A stretch of 64,000 bases of DNA, from positions 62,001 to 126,000 of the forward strand of contig NZ_JAHKRM010000020.1 in NCBI RefSeq assembly GCF_019396345.1. The letters are read 5' to 3'. Shown one piece after another: positions 33,824 to 45,306 of this stretch. The DNA is from Nonomuraea guangzhouensis. GTDB taxonomy: Bacteria > Actinomycetota > Actinomycetes > Streptosporangiales > Streptosporangiaceae. Both the position numbers and the translations under genes were made by a program. The number at the start of each line of letters is the position of its first letter. Positions within the stretch are counted from its first letter, which is position 1. The notes below the pieces were generated by a model. The model did no database searches and was not told the origin of the DNA. It saw nothing but the letters and a program-made list of their open reading frames with translations.

Positions 33824-34741
33824 GTGCGAGGAAAGAGGCGCGCCCCACGCCCTCGGATTGCCTGGCGCTCGCCGTGGACACCGGTGTTCTGCCTGCTCGC
33901 GGTCGTGGCCGTGGGCGGGATCATGACCGTCGCGAGGCTGGTCAAGAGCGTGGTGCTGGTCGTCGACGGCAAGCAGATCGCGCTGCGCAGCTTCGCCGGC
34001 TCGGTGCGGGAAGTCCTCGGCGAGGCCGGGGTGCCGGTGGGGTCCGGCGACTCCGTACGACCGGCCGGGCAGGAGCGGCTCGTCGACGGGACGTGGATCG
34101 AGGTACGCCACGCCCGTCCCATCACCCTGACCGTCGACGGGCGCACCACCCAGCACCTGGTGACCGCCACGAACGTCGGCGACGCGCTGGCCGAGCTCGA
34201 CATCAGCCCCGCCGGCGGCAGACTGTCGCTCCCGCCGGGCCGGAACGTGCCGCTGTCCGGCATCTCGCTGTCGATGTACACGCGGCGTGAGGTGTACGTC
34301 GAGACGGGCGGCGTCCGGACGGCGACCACGACCACCGCCCGTACCGTCCGCGAGGTGCTCAGGCAGCGCCGCGTCCCGCTGCACCGCGGCTACCGGGTAC
34401 GCCCGCCGCTCGACAGCTTCCCGGCTCAGGGGGCCGTCATCAGGGTCAGCCCGCCCCCGCCGCCGCACACCGTGGTCGTCCCGGCGGCCGTGGCGGGGCT
34501 CAACTGGACGGCGCTGGCCCTGTGCATGTCGAACGGTAATCCGCTGGCGGTCAATCCCGCCGGGCCCTACTACGGAATGTACGGATTCAGCCTGCCCATG
34601 TGGGCGGCCGTCGGCGGCACCGGCCTGCCGCACACCTGGCCGGCGGAGGAGCAGACCTACCGGGCGCAGCTCCTCTACCAGCTGGTCGACGGCCGGTGGC
34701 AGGGCCAGTGGCGGGAGTGCGGATCACGGCTTTTCGGCTAG
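33824..34741 (+). CDS. RpfB-like secreted protein with catalytic Glu replaced by Met
   Basis: A 305-residue protein anchored by one N-terminal helix (about residues 19-41). Three DUF348-type modules follow (VVLVVDGKQIALRSFAGSVR; ITLTVDGRTTQHLVTATNVG; VYVETGGVRTATTTTARTVR). The G5 domain found in RpfB is missing, replaced by a Pro-rich linker. Residues about 225-305 are a transglycosylase-like Rpf domain (LNWTALALCMSNGNP, PYYGMYGFSLPMW, QGQWRECG), keeping both disulphide Cys. Where Rpf proteins have CESGG/CESSGN with a catalytic Glu, this has CMSNGN (Met235). GTG 33824 follows GGAGGT. The synteny (tatD before, rsmA after) is that of rpfB. Confidence 0.85.
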   Translation: MRGKRRAPRPRIAWRSPWTPVFCLLAVVAVGGIMTVARLVKSVVLVVDGKQIALRSFAGSVREVLGEAGVPVGSGDSVRPAGQERLVDGTWIEVRHARPITLTVDGRTTQHLVTATNVGDALAELDISPAGGRLSLPPGRNVPLSGISLSMYTRREVYVETGGVRTATTTTARTVREVLRQRRVPLHRGYRVRPPLDSFPAQGAVIRVSPPPPPHTVVVPAAVAGLNWTALALCMSNGNPLAVNPAGPYYGMYGFSLPMWAAVGGTGLPHTWPAEEQTYRAQLLYQLVDGRWQGQWRECGSRLFG

Positions 34742-34867
34742 CCGCCTGCCAGCCTGCAACAGGCTCACAACAAGGTGTCGGCCCCTCGCGCCCGATGCCC
34801 CAACAGCCTCATGAGACGGAATAAGCTCGTTCGAGAGGTCGGGCCGGCGCCGAGGTAAGGGGAACGG

Positions 34868-38422
<3,555 letters not shown>

Positions 38423-38437
38423 GTCCGCGGCCCCGGC

Positions 38438-38472
38438 GGTGTGTGGCCGGCTGAGTCAACCGGCCACACACC
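38438..38472. terminator. bidirectional terminator between dnaE and the FG-GAP gene
   Basis: GGTGTGTGGCCGG pairs perfectly with CCGGCCACACACC across a nine-base loop, a 13-bp stem between convergent stops at 38422 and 38476. This strong hairpin probably terminates both transcripts. Confidence 0.75.
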
Positions 38473-38475
38473 ACG

Positions 38476-39684
38476 TCAACCGGCGATCGAGGTGCCGAAG
38501 TCGGCGCCGGCGGGTGGTTGGAGCGGCCGCAACTCGTCGGAGTTGCGGGCCAGCACCAGGACCTTGCCGGTCGGCACGGCGTCGGGCTGGCCGATGTAGA
38601 GCTTGTTGCCGCCGTACGCCAGCGACCAGCCGAACAGGCCGTCCGACGCCGGGAGCCTCTTGTCCTCGGCCGCGTTCTTGAACGACAGCACCCGTACCTC
38701 TCCCTCATAGGGCGCGCCGACGGCCACCTTGCCGTCGACCGAGGCGGCCATCGAGAACCCGAACCCCGCCCCCTGCCCCACCCGCCGCGTCGGGCGCATA
38801 GACGGGTCGTAGAGCTGGACATAGCCGTGGCCCGGCGCGGTCACCGCGAACCCGGCCCCCTCGGCGTACGCCACCGCGTAGCCGTACCTGTCTCCGGCGG
38901 CCTTGGTGGGCGAGTCGAGCTTGACCCCCTGGAGCGTCGGCGCCAGCACATTGTCGATGCGGACCGCGGCCCCCGAGTCGGACTTGCCCGCGTCGACCTG
39001 GCGGCCGGCGCCGTCGTCGTTCTCGTACGGGACGCCGACGAGCAGGCTGTTGCCCGGCCCGACGGCGAGTGACCAGCCGAACTGGTCGCCGACCTCGCCG
39101 TTGCCCGGCACCTCCGCCGAGTCCTGATTTATCCTGATCAGCCGACCGGTGCCCTCGCGCACATAGACGGAGCCCGCGTCGGCGATCTGGGCTTGGTCCT
39201 CGTACGGCGCGCCGATCGCCACCAGGCTGCCCCGGGACGCCAGGGACCAGCCGAAGTGGGCATCGCGCTGCGGCTCGGGCGCCACCAGTTGTTGCGGTGC
39301 CGGGCTGCCCCCGCCGTACACGACATAGACCGCACCAGCGTCCTTGACGCCGTCGACGTCCGCGTACGGCGCCCCCACCACCAGGTCGGCGCAGGGGTTG
39401 CCGGGATCGACCTTGGCCAGCGTCACCGACCAGCCGAGCGCGTCGCCCTGCTGAAGGCCGGGCACCGCGATCGGGATCACCTTGTCCCCGGAGAGGATGT
39501 GCACGGCGCCCTTGCCGCCGTCGGCGAACGGGTCGCCGACCGCCACGTCCTCCAGGCCGTCGCCGTCGAAGTCACTCGTACCCGAGCAGGCGGCCTTCTT
39601 GGCGGCTGCCGCGGCGGTGCCGGTCGCGAGCGTGCCGCCCACGGCGAGCGCGAGCGCCAGGAGCGCCGCACCGATCGTCTTCAC
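38476..39684 (-). CDS. secreted FG-GAP (integrin-like beta-propeller) protein
   Basis: A 402-residue exported protein. The signal peptide spans residues 1-28 (ALLALALAVGGTLATGTAAAA). About six or seven FG-GAP blades follow, each with an FGWS-like core (GDQFGWSLA, DALGWSVTLA, AHFGWSLASR, DGLFGWSLAY) and Ca-binding DxDGDGxxD in SDFDGDGLEDVAVGD. This is the fold of bacterial integrin-alpha-like lectins or adhesins. It starts at GTG 39684, overlapping the stop of the kinase gene by four bases, so both are translated as a pair. A strong terminator lies after it. Confidence 0.88.
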   Translation of the reverse strand: MKTIGAALLALALAVGGTLATGTAAAAAKKAACSGTSDFDGDGLEDVAVGDPFADGGKGAVHILSGDKVIPIAVPGLQQGDALGWSVTLAKVDPGNPCADLVVGAPYADVDGVKDAGAVYVVYGGGSPAPQQLVAPEPQRDAHFGWSLASRGSLVAIGAPYEDQAQIADAGSVYVREGTGRLIRINQDSAEVPGNGEVGDQFGWSLAVGPGNSLLVGVPYENDDGAGRQVDAGKSDSGAAVRIDNVLAPTLQGVKLDSPTKAAGDRYGYAVAYAEGAGFAVTAPGHGYVQLYDPSMRPTRRVGQGAGFGFSMAASVDGKVAVGAPYEGEVRVLSFKNAAEDKRLPASDGLFGWSLAYGGNKLYIGQPDAVPTGKVLVLARNSDELRPLQPPAGADFGTSIAG

Positions 39685-41459
39685 AGCCGGACCTCGATCT
39701 GGTTGCCGTTCTTGAGTCTGGTGGCGGTCAGCTCCAGGGGTTTGCGATACAGCGGCATGTCGAACACGAACGCGTTGTCGATCCGGCTACCCGCGGTGAT
39801 CACCGCCGGGAACGTGGCCTCCACCGGGTCGTGGCGCCCGCCTCTGTCGTCGAGCAGCGAGACGATCGGGTCGCCGATCTCCTGGCGTTCGCCTCCGGGG
39901 TTCAGCATCGTCCAGCGGACCACGCACAGCTGGCCCTGGGTCTGCGTCTTGCCCTCGAACTCCTTCAGGCCGCACTGCGGGGCCGTGACGACGATGAGCT
40001 GCGGGTCGTCGAAGGACTTGCCGAGGGCGAACCGGTGACCGACGTCGTTGGGCCGCGCCGAGGCGGTCGCCGACTGGGTCTGCGTCCGGGCGGGCGGTGT
40101 GATGTTGCGGCTGGAGGTGACGATGAGGACGCCGACGGTGACGGCGATGGCCGCCACGGCCGCGGCGGCCGCGATGAGCCAGCGGGTGCTGAGGGAGCGG
40201 CCGGGGAGGGGGGCCTGGGTGTCGTCCGTGGACAGTTCCTCGGCCTGGCGCCCCGGGTCCGTGTTGCGGGCCTGCACGCTCAACTCGTCGTTGGCGGGCT
40301 GAGGGGCCTGCTCGGCTAAGCGCTCCTTTTTGGGCTTCTTGGGCTTCTTCGGAGTCGGTTGCTGGGGGGTCGGAACCTCCCAGCGCGCCAGCTCCTCGCG
40401 GGCCGCCTGCTCCTCGCGGCGGGCCAGCTCCTGCAGATCGGCCTGCTCCTGTTGGGGCACGTCGGTCGCCACGGCCGGCCCCTTGGCCGTCGTGTCACTG
40501 GGCGGTGGCGTGGCGAACGTGGCAGTGATGTCGGGTTCGTTCACCACGTTCTGCGGCGGCTCCCAGTCGTTGAGCAGCCCGGGCGCCACCAGGGTCGGCG
40601 GATTCTCCACCGTCGCCGTCGCCGCCGGCTGGGGCGCGGCGCCTCCGACCAGGGCGATCAGCAGGTCCTGGGCCGTGGGCCGCTGGGCGGGCTCCATGTC
40701 GGTCGCCCGCCGTACCAGCTCGTCGAGCGGCGCGGGCAGCGCGCCCAGGTCGGGCGGCGTGTTCAGGACGCGCGTCGCGAGCGTGATGGGGTCGCCGCGC
40801 CCGAACGGGTGGCGCCCATTACCGGCGTACGCGATCAGGCAACCCCAGGCGAAGATGTCGGCGGCGGGAGTGACCGTCTCCCCCCGCACCTGCTCGGGCG
40901 CCCACCAGCCGGGACTGCCCAGCAGCTCGCCGGACATCGTGAACCCGGTCTCCCTGTCGAGCGCCCTGGCGATGCCGAAGTCGATCACCCGCGGCCCGGA
41001 CAGCGACAAGATGACATTGGCCGGCTTGAGATCCCGGTGCACCAGCCCGGCGACGTGGATCGCCGCCAGCGCCGCCGCGACTCCCAGCGCGACGCCGTGC
41101 AGCGGCCCCGGGTCCAGCGCGCCGTACTTGGCGATCTGGTCCGACAGCGGGGTGCCGCCGATGTACTCGGTCACCATGTACGGCCGGCCGTCGCCGGTGT
41201 TGCCGTTGTCGAGCACCTGCGCCGTACAGAACGACGCCACCCGCCGCGCGTTCTCCACCTCGGCGTGAAAGCGGTCCGCGAACCCCTGCTGGTTGGCGAA
41301 CTCCGCCTTCACCACCTTGACCGCGACGAACCGCCCCGTCGGTGCCCTGGCCAGGAACACCGTACCCATTCCACCCTCGCCGAGCCGCCCGAGCAGTCGG
41401 TATGGCCCGATCTCTCGCAGATCCGTCGGGCGGAGCGGCGCGGCGCCCGTTGGCTCCAT
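39681..41459 (-). CDS. membrane-anchored serine/threonine protein kinase
   Basis: A 592-residue PknB-type kinase. The kinase domain (about residues 20-275) has the glycine loop LGEGGMGTVFLAR, the Lys in VAVKVVKAE, HRDLKPANVI, DFGIA and APEQV. A Gln/Glu/Pro-rich linker (about 275-425) follows, then one membrane helix (RWLIAAAAAVAAIAVTVGVL) and an external domain of about 130 residues with a Cys pair. There are no PASTA repeats. ATG 41459 is preferred because GGAAGGG precedes it and the longer ATG at 41516 leaves only 31 bases to the divergent rsmA. The co-translated FG-GAP protein may be its external partner. Confidence 0.9.
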   Translation of the reverse strand: MEPTGAAPLRPTDLREIGPYRLLGRLGEGGMGTVFLARAPTGRFVAVKVVKAEFANQQGFADRFHAEVENARRVASFCTAQVLDNGNTGDGRPYMVTEYIGGTPLSDQIAKYGALDPGPLHGVALGVAAALAAIHVAGLVHRDLKPANVILSLSGPRVIDFGIARALDRETGFTMSGELLGSPGWWAPEQVRGETVTPAADIFAWGCLIAYAGNGRHPFGRGDPITLATRVLNTPPDLGALPAPLDELVRRATDMEPAQRPTAQDLLIALVGGAAPQPAATATVENPPTLVAPGLLNDWEPPQNVVNEPDITATFATPPPSDTTAKGPAVATDVPQQEQADLQELARREEQAAREELARWEVPTPQQPTPKKPKKPKKERLAEQAPQPANDELSVQARNTDPGRQAEELSTDDTQAPLPGRSLSTRWLIAAAAAVAAIAVTVGVLIVTSSRNITPPARTQTQSATASARPNDVGHRFALGKSFDDPQLIVVTAPQCGLKEFEGKTQTQGQLCVVRWTMLNPGGERQEIGDPIVSLLDDRGGRHDPVEATFPAVITAGSRIDNAFVFDMPLYRKPLELTATRLKNGNQIEVRL

Positions 41460-41547
41460 CAAGGACGTCCCTTCCTGTTCCACGCCATCCTCCCCTGTGG
41501 TGCCCCCATCCGCCATCGCAGGTTCTTCGATGCGGGAGACTGGTTGG

Positions 41548-42390
41548 ATGATGGACCTGTTGGGCCCTACAGAAATACGTATTTTGGCGGATAAGCTAAA
41601 TCTTCGTCCGACCAAAAAGCTAGGCCAAAACTTCGTGATCGACGCGGGAACCGTCCGGCGCATCGTCAGAGTCGCCGGAGTCGCGCCAGAAGACGTGGTC
41701 ATAGAGGTCGGGCCCGGCCTCGGCTCGCTCACCCTCGCGCTGCTCGGCGCGGCCCAGCACGTGGTGGCCGTCGAGATCGACCCCGTACTTGCCGCCCAGC
41801 TCCCGGTAACCGTCGCGGACCGCGGCCTCGGCGACAAGCTCACGGTCGTGGAGGCCGACGCCATGCGCATCGCCTCCGCCGACCTGCGAGGCCACACCCC
41901 CACCGCCCTGGTCGCGAACCTCCCCTACAACGTCGCGGTCCCGGTGGTCCTCCACCTGCTGCAGACGCTGCCGTCACTGCACAAGGGCCTCGTGATGGTC
42001 CAGTCGGAGGTGGCCGACCGCCTCGCGGCGGGGCCCGGCTCCAAGGTGTACGGGGTGCCGTCGGTGAAGGCCGCCTGGTACGCGGACGTACGACGGGCCG
42101 GGCCGGTGGGTCGGACGGTGTTCTGGCCCGCCCCTAACGTGGACTCCGGCCTCGTCTCCATGGTCCGGCGGGACCCGCCTGAGACGTCCGCGTCGCGGGA
42201 GGAGGTGTTCGCGGTGATCGACGCCGCGTTCGCGCAGCGGCGTAAGACGTTGCGGGCCGCGCTGGCCTCGTGGGCCGGCAGCCCCGCCCAGGCTGAGGCG
42301 GCGCTGCGGGCCGCTGGGGTGGATCCTTCGGAGAGGGGAGAGCAGCTGGACGTGACGGCCTTCGCCCGGATCGCCGAAGCCAAGCCCTAG
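41548..42390 (+). CDS. rsmA: 16S rRNA dimethyltransferase RsmA (KsgA)
   Basis: A 280-residue Rossmann methyltransferase dimethylating A1518 and A1519 in the 3' end of 16S rRNA. KLGQNFVIDAGTVRRIVRVA, EVGPGLGSLTLALLGAAQHV, ANLPYNVAVPVVLHLL (the NLPY catalytic motif) and FWPAPNVDSGLV are diagnostic. ATG 41548, with GGGAG ten bases upstream, begins MMDLLGPTEIRILAD; 41551 is the other option. It lies in the conserved rpf-rsmA-ispE neighbourhood, although other genes have been inserted on both sides here. Confidence 0.95.
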   Translation: MMDLLGPTEIRILADKLNLRPTKKLGQNFVIDAGTVRRIVRVAGVAPEDVVIEVGPGLGSLTLALLGAAQHVVAVEIDPVLAAQLPVTVADRGLGDKLTVVEADAMRIASADLRGHTPTALVANLPYNVAVPVVLHLLQTLPSLHKGLVMVQSEVADRLAAGPGSKVYGVPSVKAAWYADVRRAGPVGRTVFWPAPNVDSGLVSMVRRDPPETSASREEVFAVIDAAFAQRRKTLRAALASWAGSPAQAEAALRAAGVDPSERGEQLDVTAFARIAEAKP

Positions 42391-42409
42391 ATGTATCGCC
42401 CCGCTATCC

Positions 42410-42630
42410 CCTGAAACCTGCCTTGCCCGGCCCCCGGGGCAGCCGATCCGTTTCGCCCGGCACGCCCGCTGTCCACCGAAACCTGCCTTGCCCGGCCCCC
42501 GGGGCAGCCGATCCGTTTCGCCCGGCACGCCCGCTGTCCACCGAAACCTGCCTTGCCTGGCTCTCGGGGCAGCCGATCCGTTTCGCCCGGCGCGCCCGCT
42601 GTCCACCGAGGCCTGCGTTGTCCGGCGCCC
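42410..42630. repeat. 65-bp tandem repeat, three full copies and a partial
   Basis: Units beginning GAAACCTGCCTTGCCCGG start at 42413, 42478, 42543 and (degenerate, GAGGCCTGCG) at 42608, exactly 65 bases apart. Copies one and two are nearly identical, and the third has several changes (for example CTGGCTCTCGGGG for CCGGCCCCCGGGG). Each contains TGCCC-N8-GGGCA and the sequence TTTCGCCCGGC. Because 65 is not a multiple of three, it cannot be a coding repeat. It lies in the 364-base gap after rsmA. No other gene is visible there. Confidence 0.9.
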
Positions 42631-42754
42631 CTGGATATCCACAGGGCCTGCCCCCGTATCCCCCGCTATCCACAGAACCCCGTTCGGCTCCCCGCCGCCT
42701 TGACCAATCGCAAGATCCTGGGGCCTCCATTCCGCACGTCGCAGGAGGCCCACC

Positions 42755-43681
42755 ATGACCCCCCGCTCCGCCCTGACTCCCTGCCCCGCTTTGGACGCCC
42801 GCCCTGTCCTGGACGCCCGCCCTGTCCTGGACGCCCGCCCTGTCCTGGACGTCGGCCCCGTCCTGGACGCCACCCCCGCCCTGGACACCCACCCCGCCCC
42901 GGCCGCTCGCTCTACCTTGGCCACTTGCTCTGCTCTCACCTGGCTCGCGATCGGCGGCGGCACCCTCGCGGCCCTCATCGCACCCCCCAGCGCGGTGGCC
43001 GCCGCAACCGTCACCTCACCCACACCGCCGACCACCCCGTGTTTCCGCCTGATCACTCTCCCCGCCAACCCACCCGCAGCAGCCAACGACCGCGAGACGA
43101 AGCACTCTCAGGACATCCCCATCCCACCAGAGCCGTTCTTCGCTCTACCTCCTGATGCGGTAGCCCACAACAACCAGCCCATCTACGTCCTCATCCCCCT
43201 CCCCCCAGAGTCCTGCCCCACCCCCAACCCCCCAGCCCAGACCCCTCGGGACACTCCCACCAAGCCCCTGGCCAAGGGCGATGTGGCAACGGCAGCCGCC
43301 ATCGACCAGCTGGGCACCCCGTTCTCATGGGGCGGCGGCGCACCAACCGGCCCCACCACAGGCATAGGCAGAGGAGCCCACACCAAGGGCTTCGACTGCA
43401 GCGGCCTCACCCTCTACGCCTGGTCCAAAGCCGGCATAAGACTCGGCCACTACACAGGCACCCAGTTCCGCCAGGGCCGCAGAGTCACGCTCGGCGACCT
43501 ACGCAAGGGCGACCTGGTCTTCTTCGGCGGCGGCACCGGCGACCCCACCCACGTCGGCCTCAACCTGGGCGGAGGCGTAATGATCCACGCCCCCAAAACC
43601 GGCGACGTAGTCAGAAGAACCCCGTTCCTGACCTCCACCTACTATCGCCCCCTCTACCGAGGCGCCGTACGCCCAGGCTGA
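42755..43681 (+). CDS. NlpC/P60 peptidoglycan hydrolase with repeat-rich N-terminus
   Basis: A 308-residue exported-looking cysteine hydrolase. The C-terminal NlpC/P60 domain (about residues 180-308) has the catalytic Cys in FDCSGLTLYAW and the His in DPTHVGLNLGG, with GDLVFFGGG between. A Pro-rich linker (about 85-165) precedes it, and a signal-like hydrophobic run occupies about 58-84 (WLAIGGGTLAALIAPPSAVAAA). Ahead of it is an unusual 55-residue extension with copies of ARPVLD. GGAGG stands before the ATG. Likely role is cleaving peptide stems of peptidoglycan. Whether export works with this extension is uncertain. Confidence 0.82.
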   Translation: MTPRSALTPCPALDARPVLDARPVLDARPVLDVGPVLDATPALDTHPAPAARSTLATCSALTWLAIGGGTLAALIAPPSAVAAATVTSPTPPTTPCFRLITLPANPPAAANDRETKHSQDIPIPPEPFFALPPDAVAHNNQPIYVLIPLPPESCPTPNPPAQTPRDTPTKPLAKGDVATAAAIDQLGTPFSWGGGAPTGPTTGIGRGAHTKGFDCSGLTLYAWSKAGIRLGHYTGTQFRQGRRVTLGDLRKGDLVFFGGGTGDPTHVGLNLGGGVMIHAPKTGDVVRRTPFLTSTYYRPLYRGAVRPG

Positions 43682-43711
43682 CCCACAGCCCGTAGCAGGG
43701 CTCCACACACT

Positions 43712-43755
43712 CGGACCGCATCCGCCGATGCCCCCATTTCGCTGGGTGCGGTCCG
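43712..43755. terminator. bidirectional hairpin between NlpC/P60 and arginase-like genes
   Basis: CGGACCGCA pairs with TGCGGTCCG over a 26-base loop. It lies between convergent stops (43681 and 43761). Stem of nine base pairs, no T-run. Moderate terminator candidate. Confidence 0.5.
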
Positions 43756-43760
43756 GCTAC

Positions 43761-44810
43761 TCACATACGGGCGCAAACTCTGACCAACCCGTCGACAAGC
43801 GGCGCAAGCAGCTCCTGATCCTCCTGCCTGGTCGGCTCATACTCCACGATCCCCAGCCCTGCCACCTCGAACCGCTCCGCCAGCGCACCGACCAACTCAA
43901 GCAGTTGATCAGGACGCAACCCACCCGGCGCCGGCGTCCCGACACTCGCGAACACCTCCGGATCCAGCACATCAAGATCGATATGAATGTAGACCGCCTT
44001 CTCCTCGACCCCGCCCCCCTGCCTACGACAGGACTCCTCAACCCCGACCGCCGACCCACGATCGACCTCTTGAGTCCCAAGCCCCGACTCACGACCGACC
44101 TCTTCAGTCCCAAGCCTCAACCCACGACCGGACTCTTGAGCCCCAAGCCCCGACTCACGACCGGACTCATGAGCCCCAAGGCTCGACCCACGACCGGACT
44201 CTTCAGCCTCAAGGCTCGACTCACGGTCGGGTTTTTCCGAGACAGCACCCTGCCCCCGATCGAGGCCTGCCGAAGCAACAGCGTCGACCAGCGCCACGGA
44301 GTCCGTCACTCCCAGATGGCACACCCCGCTCGCCTCAACGAACGCGACCTCAGCCTGATCAAGATCCCGCACCCCGGCAAGCACGATCTGCCACGGACGC
44401 ACCGCCTCCTCCGGCACCAACCCCTCCGGCCCTTCCCCGGTGAGGGCCCGCAGCACCATGCCGTGAAACGCCCCAGATGGTGAGCTGGCCGGCGTATTGA
44501 GATCCCCATGAGCATCGAACCAGAGGACCACCAGCCGATCCCCGTACTTCCGCCGAGCCGCCGCCACCGGCTCCAACTCAACTCCGCAATCACCCCCGGC
44601 AGTGACCACGAGCCCATCGCCCAACTGCGACATCACCGCCCGCACCCGAGAAGCCGTGACGATCAGATCATCATCCTCCACATCAACCCGCAGCCGCCGC
44701 CCCGCAGGCACCATCCCGGCCACCAGCCGAGCCCCCTCCCGCAGCCGCTCCGCCGTACCGGACCCAGACCCCCGCCACTGCGGCACCTCAACAACCGTCA
44801 CTTCCGACAA
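43761..44810 (-). CDS. arginase/agmatinase-family protein with six internal 11-residue repeats
   Basis: A 349-residue ureohydrolase-fold protein. Metal ligands are present as VLWFDAHGDLNTP and HIDLDVLDPEVF. The first motif is GGDCGVEL, with Cys where arginases have His. Between the catalytic half and the last metal motif, residues about 196-262 hold six degenerate 11-mers (GRESGLGAQES; GRGSSLGAHES; and so on), giving a hydrophilic insertion not expected in the compact arginase fold. TTG 44810 with AAAGGGAG upstream is the likely start. Substrate is unknown and the Cys suggests altered metal chemistry. Confidence 0.75.
   Translation of the reverse strand: MSEVTVVEVPQWRGSGSGTAERLREGARLVAGMVPAGRRLRVDVEDDDLIVTASRVRAVMSQLGDGLVVTAGGDCGVELEPVAAARRKYGDRLVVLWFDAHGDLNTPASSPSGAFHGMVLRALTGEGPEGLVPEEAVRPWQIVLAGVRDLDQAEVAFVEASGVCHLGVTDSVALVDAVASAGLDRGQGAVSEKPDRESSLEAEESGRGSSLGAHESGRESGLGAQESGRGLRLGTEEVGRESGLGTQEVDRGSAVGVEESCRRQGGGVEEKAVYIHIDLDVLDPEVFASVGTPAPGGLRPDQLLELVGALAERFEVAGLGIVEYEPTRQEDQELLAPLVDGLVRVCARM
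44041..44239. repeat. 33-bp minisatellite inside the arginase-family gene
   Basis: Units of 33 bases with the form (G)TCCCAAGCCCCGACTCACGACC... begin at 44074, 44107, 44140, 44173 and 44206, flanked by a degenerate earlier copy. Each encodes an 11-residue repeat on the minus strand, keeping the reading frame. This shows in-frame expansion of a disordered insertion. Confidence 0.85.
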
Positions 44811-45306
44811 AACACTCCCTTTCGCTCAAAGACCTATATTTACCCCTATGCATCGGCCCGCCGTCCAGGTGGTCGAACGCAGGTGGCGAGCACTGCGGTT
44901 ACCAACAGGAACGGCCCCTCCGCTGCCGACCTACCGCCCATCGCCGGATACTCCTCACAGCCCAGTGGGTCAGGGGTCCGCGGTTCCAGCGGGTCGGGCG
45001 GTCTCGTTGTCCTGGCAGTCCCGTCGTTTGGTCCGGCCAGCGTCTTCACACTCGTGCGTCGCTGACCTCCACGGGTACGTGCGTTGGATCGGTCCCGCAC
45101 ATGCTTCACCACATCTGCCGAGAATCACGTGACCAGCAAGCGAGCCGCTATAAGCTCATGACTCCTCGACAAGCTCGTGAGTCCTCGCCCCCGCCAGCGA
45201 CGAAAGTCAACGACCCCCTCCTGATGGAGGGGGCTTGAGGTGCCTCAGGTGCTTTGAAGCCCCGCGTTGACCAGCCCTAGTCATCACCATTGGAGGTGCA
45301 ATCCAG
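44811..45306. other. intergenic region before iscB: promoter and structured RNA, no gene
   Basis: A 496-base gap. The left end is AT-rich (TAAATATAGGT on the minus strand) and fits the promoter of the arginase-like gene. 44850-45190 shows only short, weakly coding ORFs in both directions, and I assign no gene. The structured element 45206-45271 and the perfect ribosome-binding site GGAGGTG (45292-45298) occupy the right end. Part of this may be the original upstream region of ispE before the IscB element entered. Confidence 0.5.
45206..45271 (+). ncRNA. candidate multi-branched structured RNA element
   Basis: GTCAACG (45206-45212) and CGTTGAC (45265-45271) are exact complements and enclose three hairpins. 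CCCCCTCC-TGAT-GGAGGGGG is at 45214-45233, TGAGG-TG-CCTCA at 45236-45247, and a short GCTT/AAGC at 45251-45260. Together this is a four-way-junction-like fold in 66 bases. It could belong to the leader of ispE/iscB, to the IscB element end or to an older insertion-sequence end. I can show the pairing, not the function. Confidence 0.45.

Noticed and set aside
38476..39684. RTX or hemolysin-type protein
   Set aside because: The repeats are FG-GAP blades (FGWS cores), not GGxGxDxUx nonapeptides. The RTX-like protein is the one at 16240.
42410..42630. CRISPR array
   Set aside because: The units are contiguous 65-base copies without unique spacers. No cas genes are present in the window.
44846..45132. 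Gene or decayed transposase before iscB
   Set aside because: Frames in both directions look non-coding and no zinc-finger or RuvC remnants could be read. I left it as intergenic.
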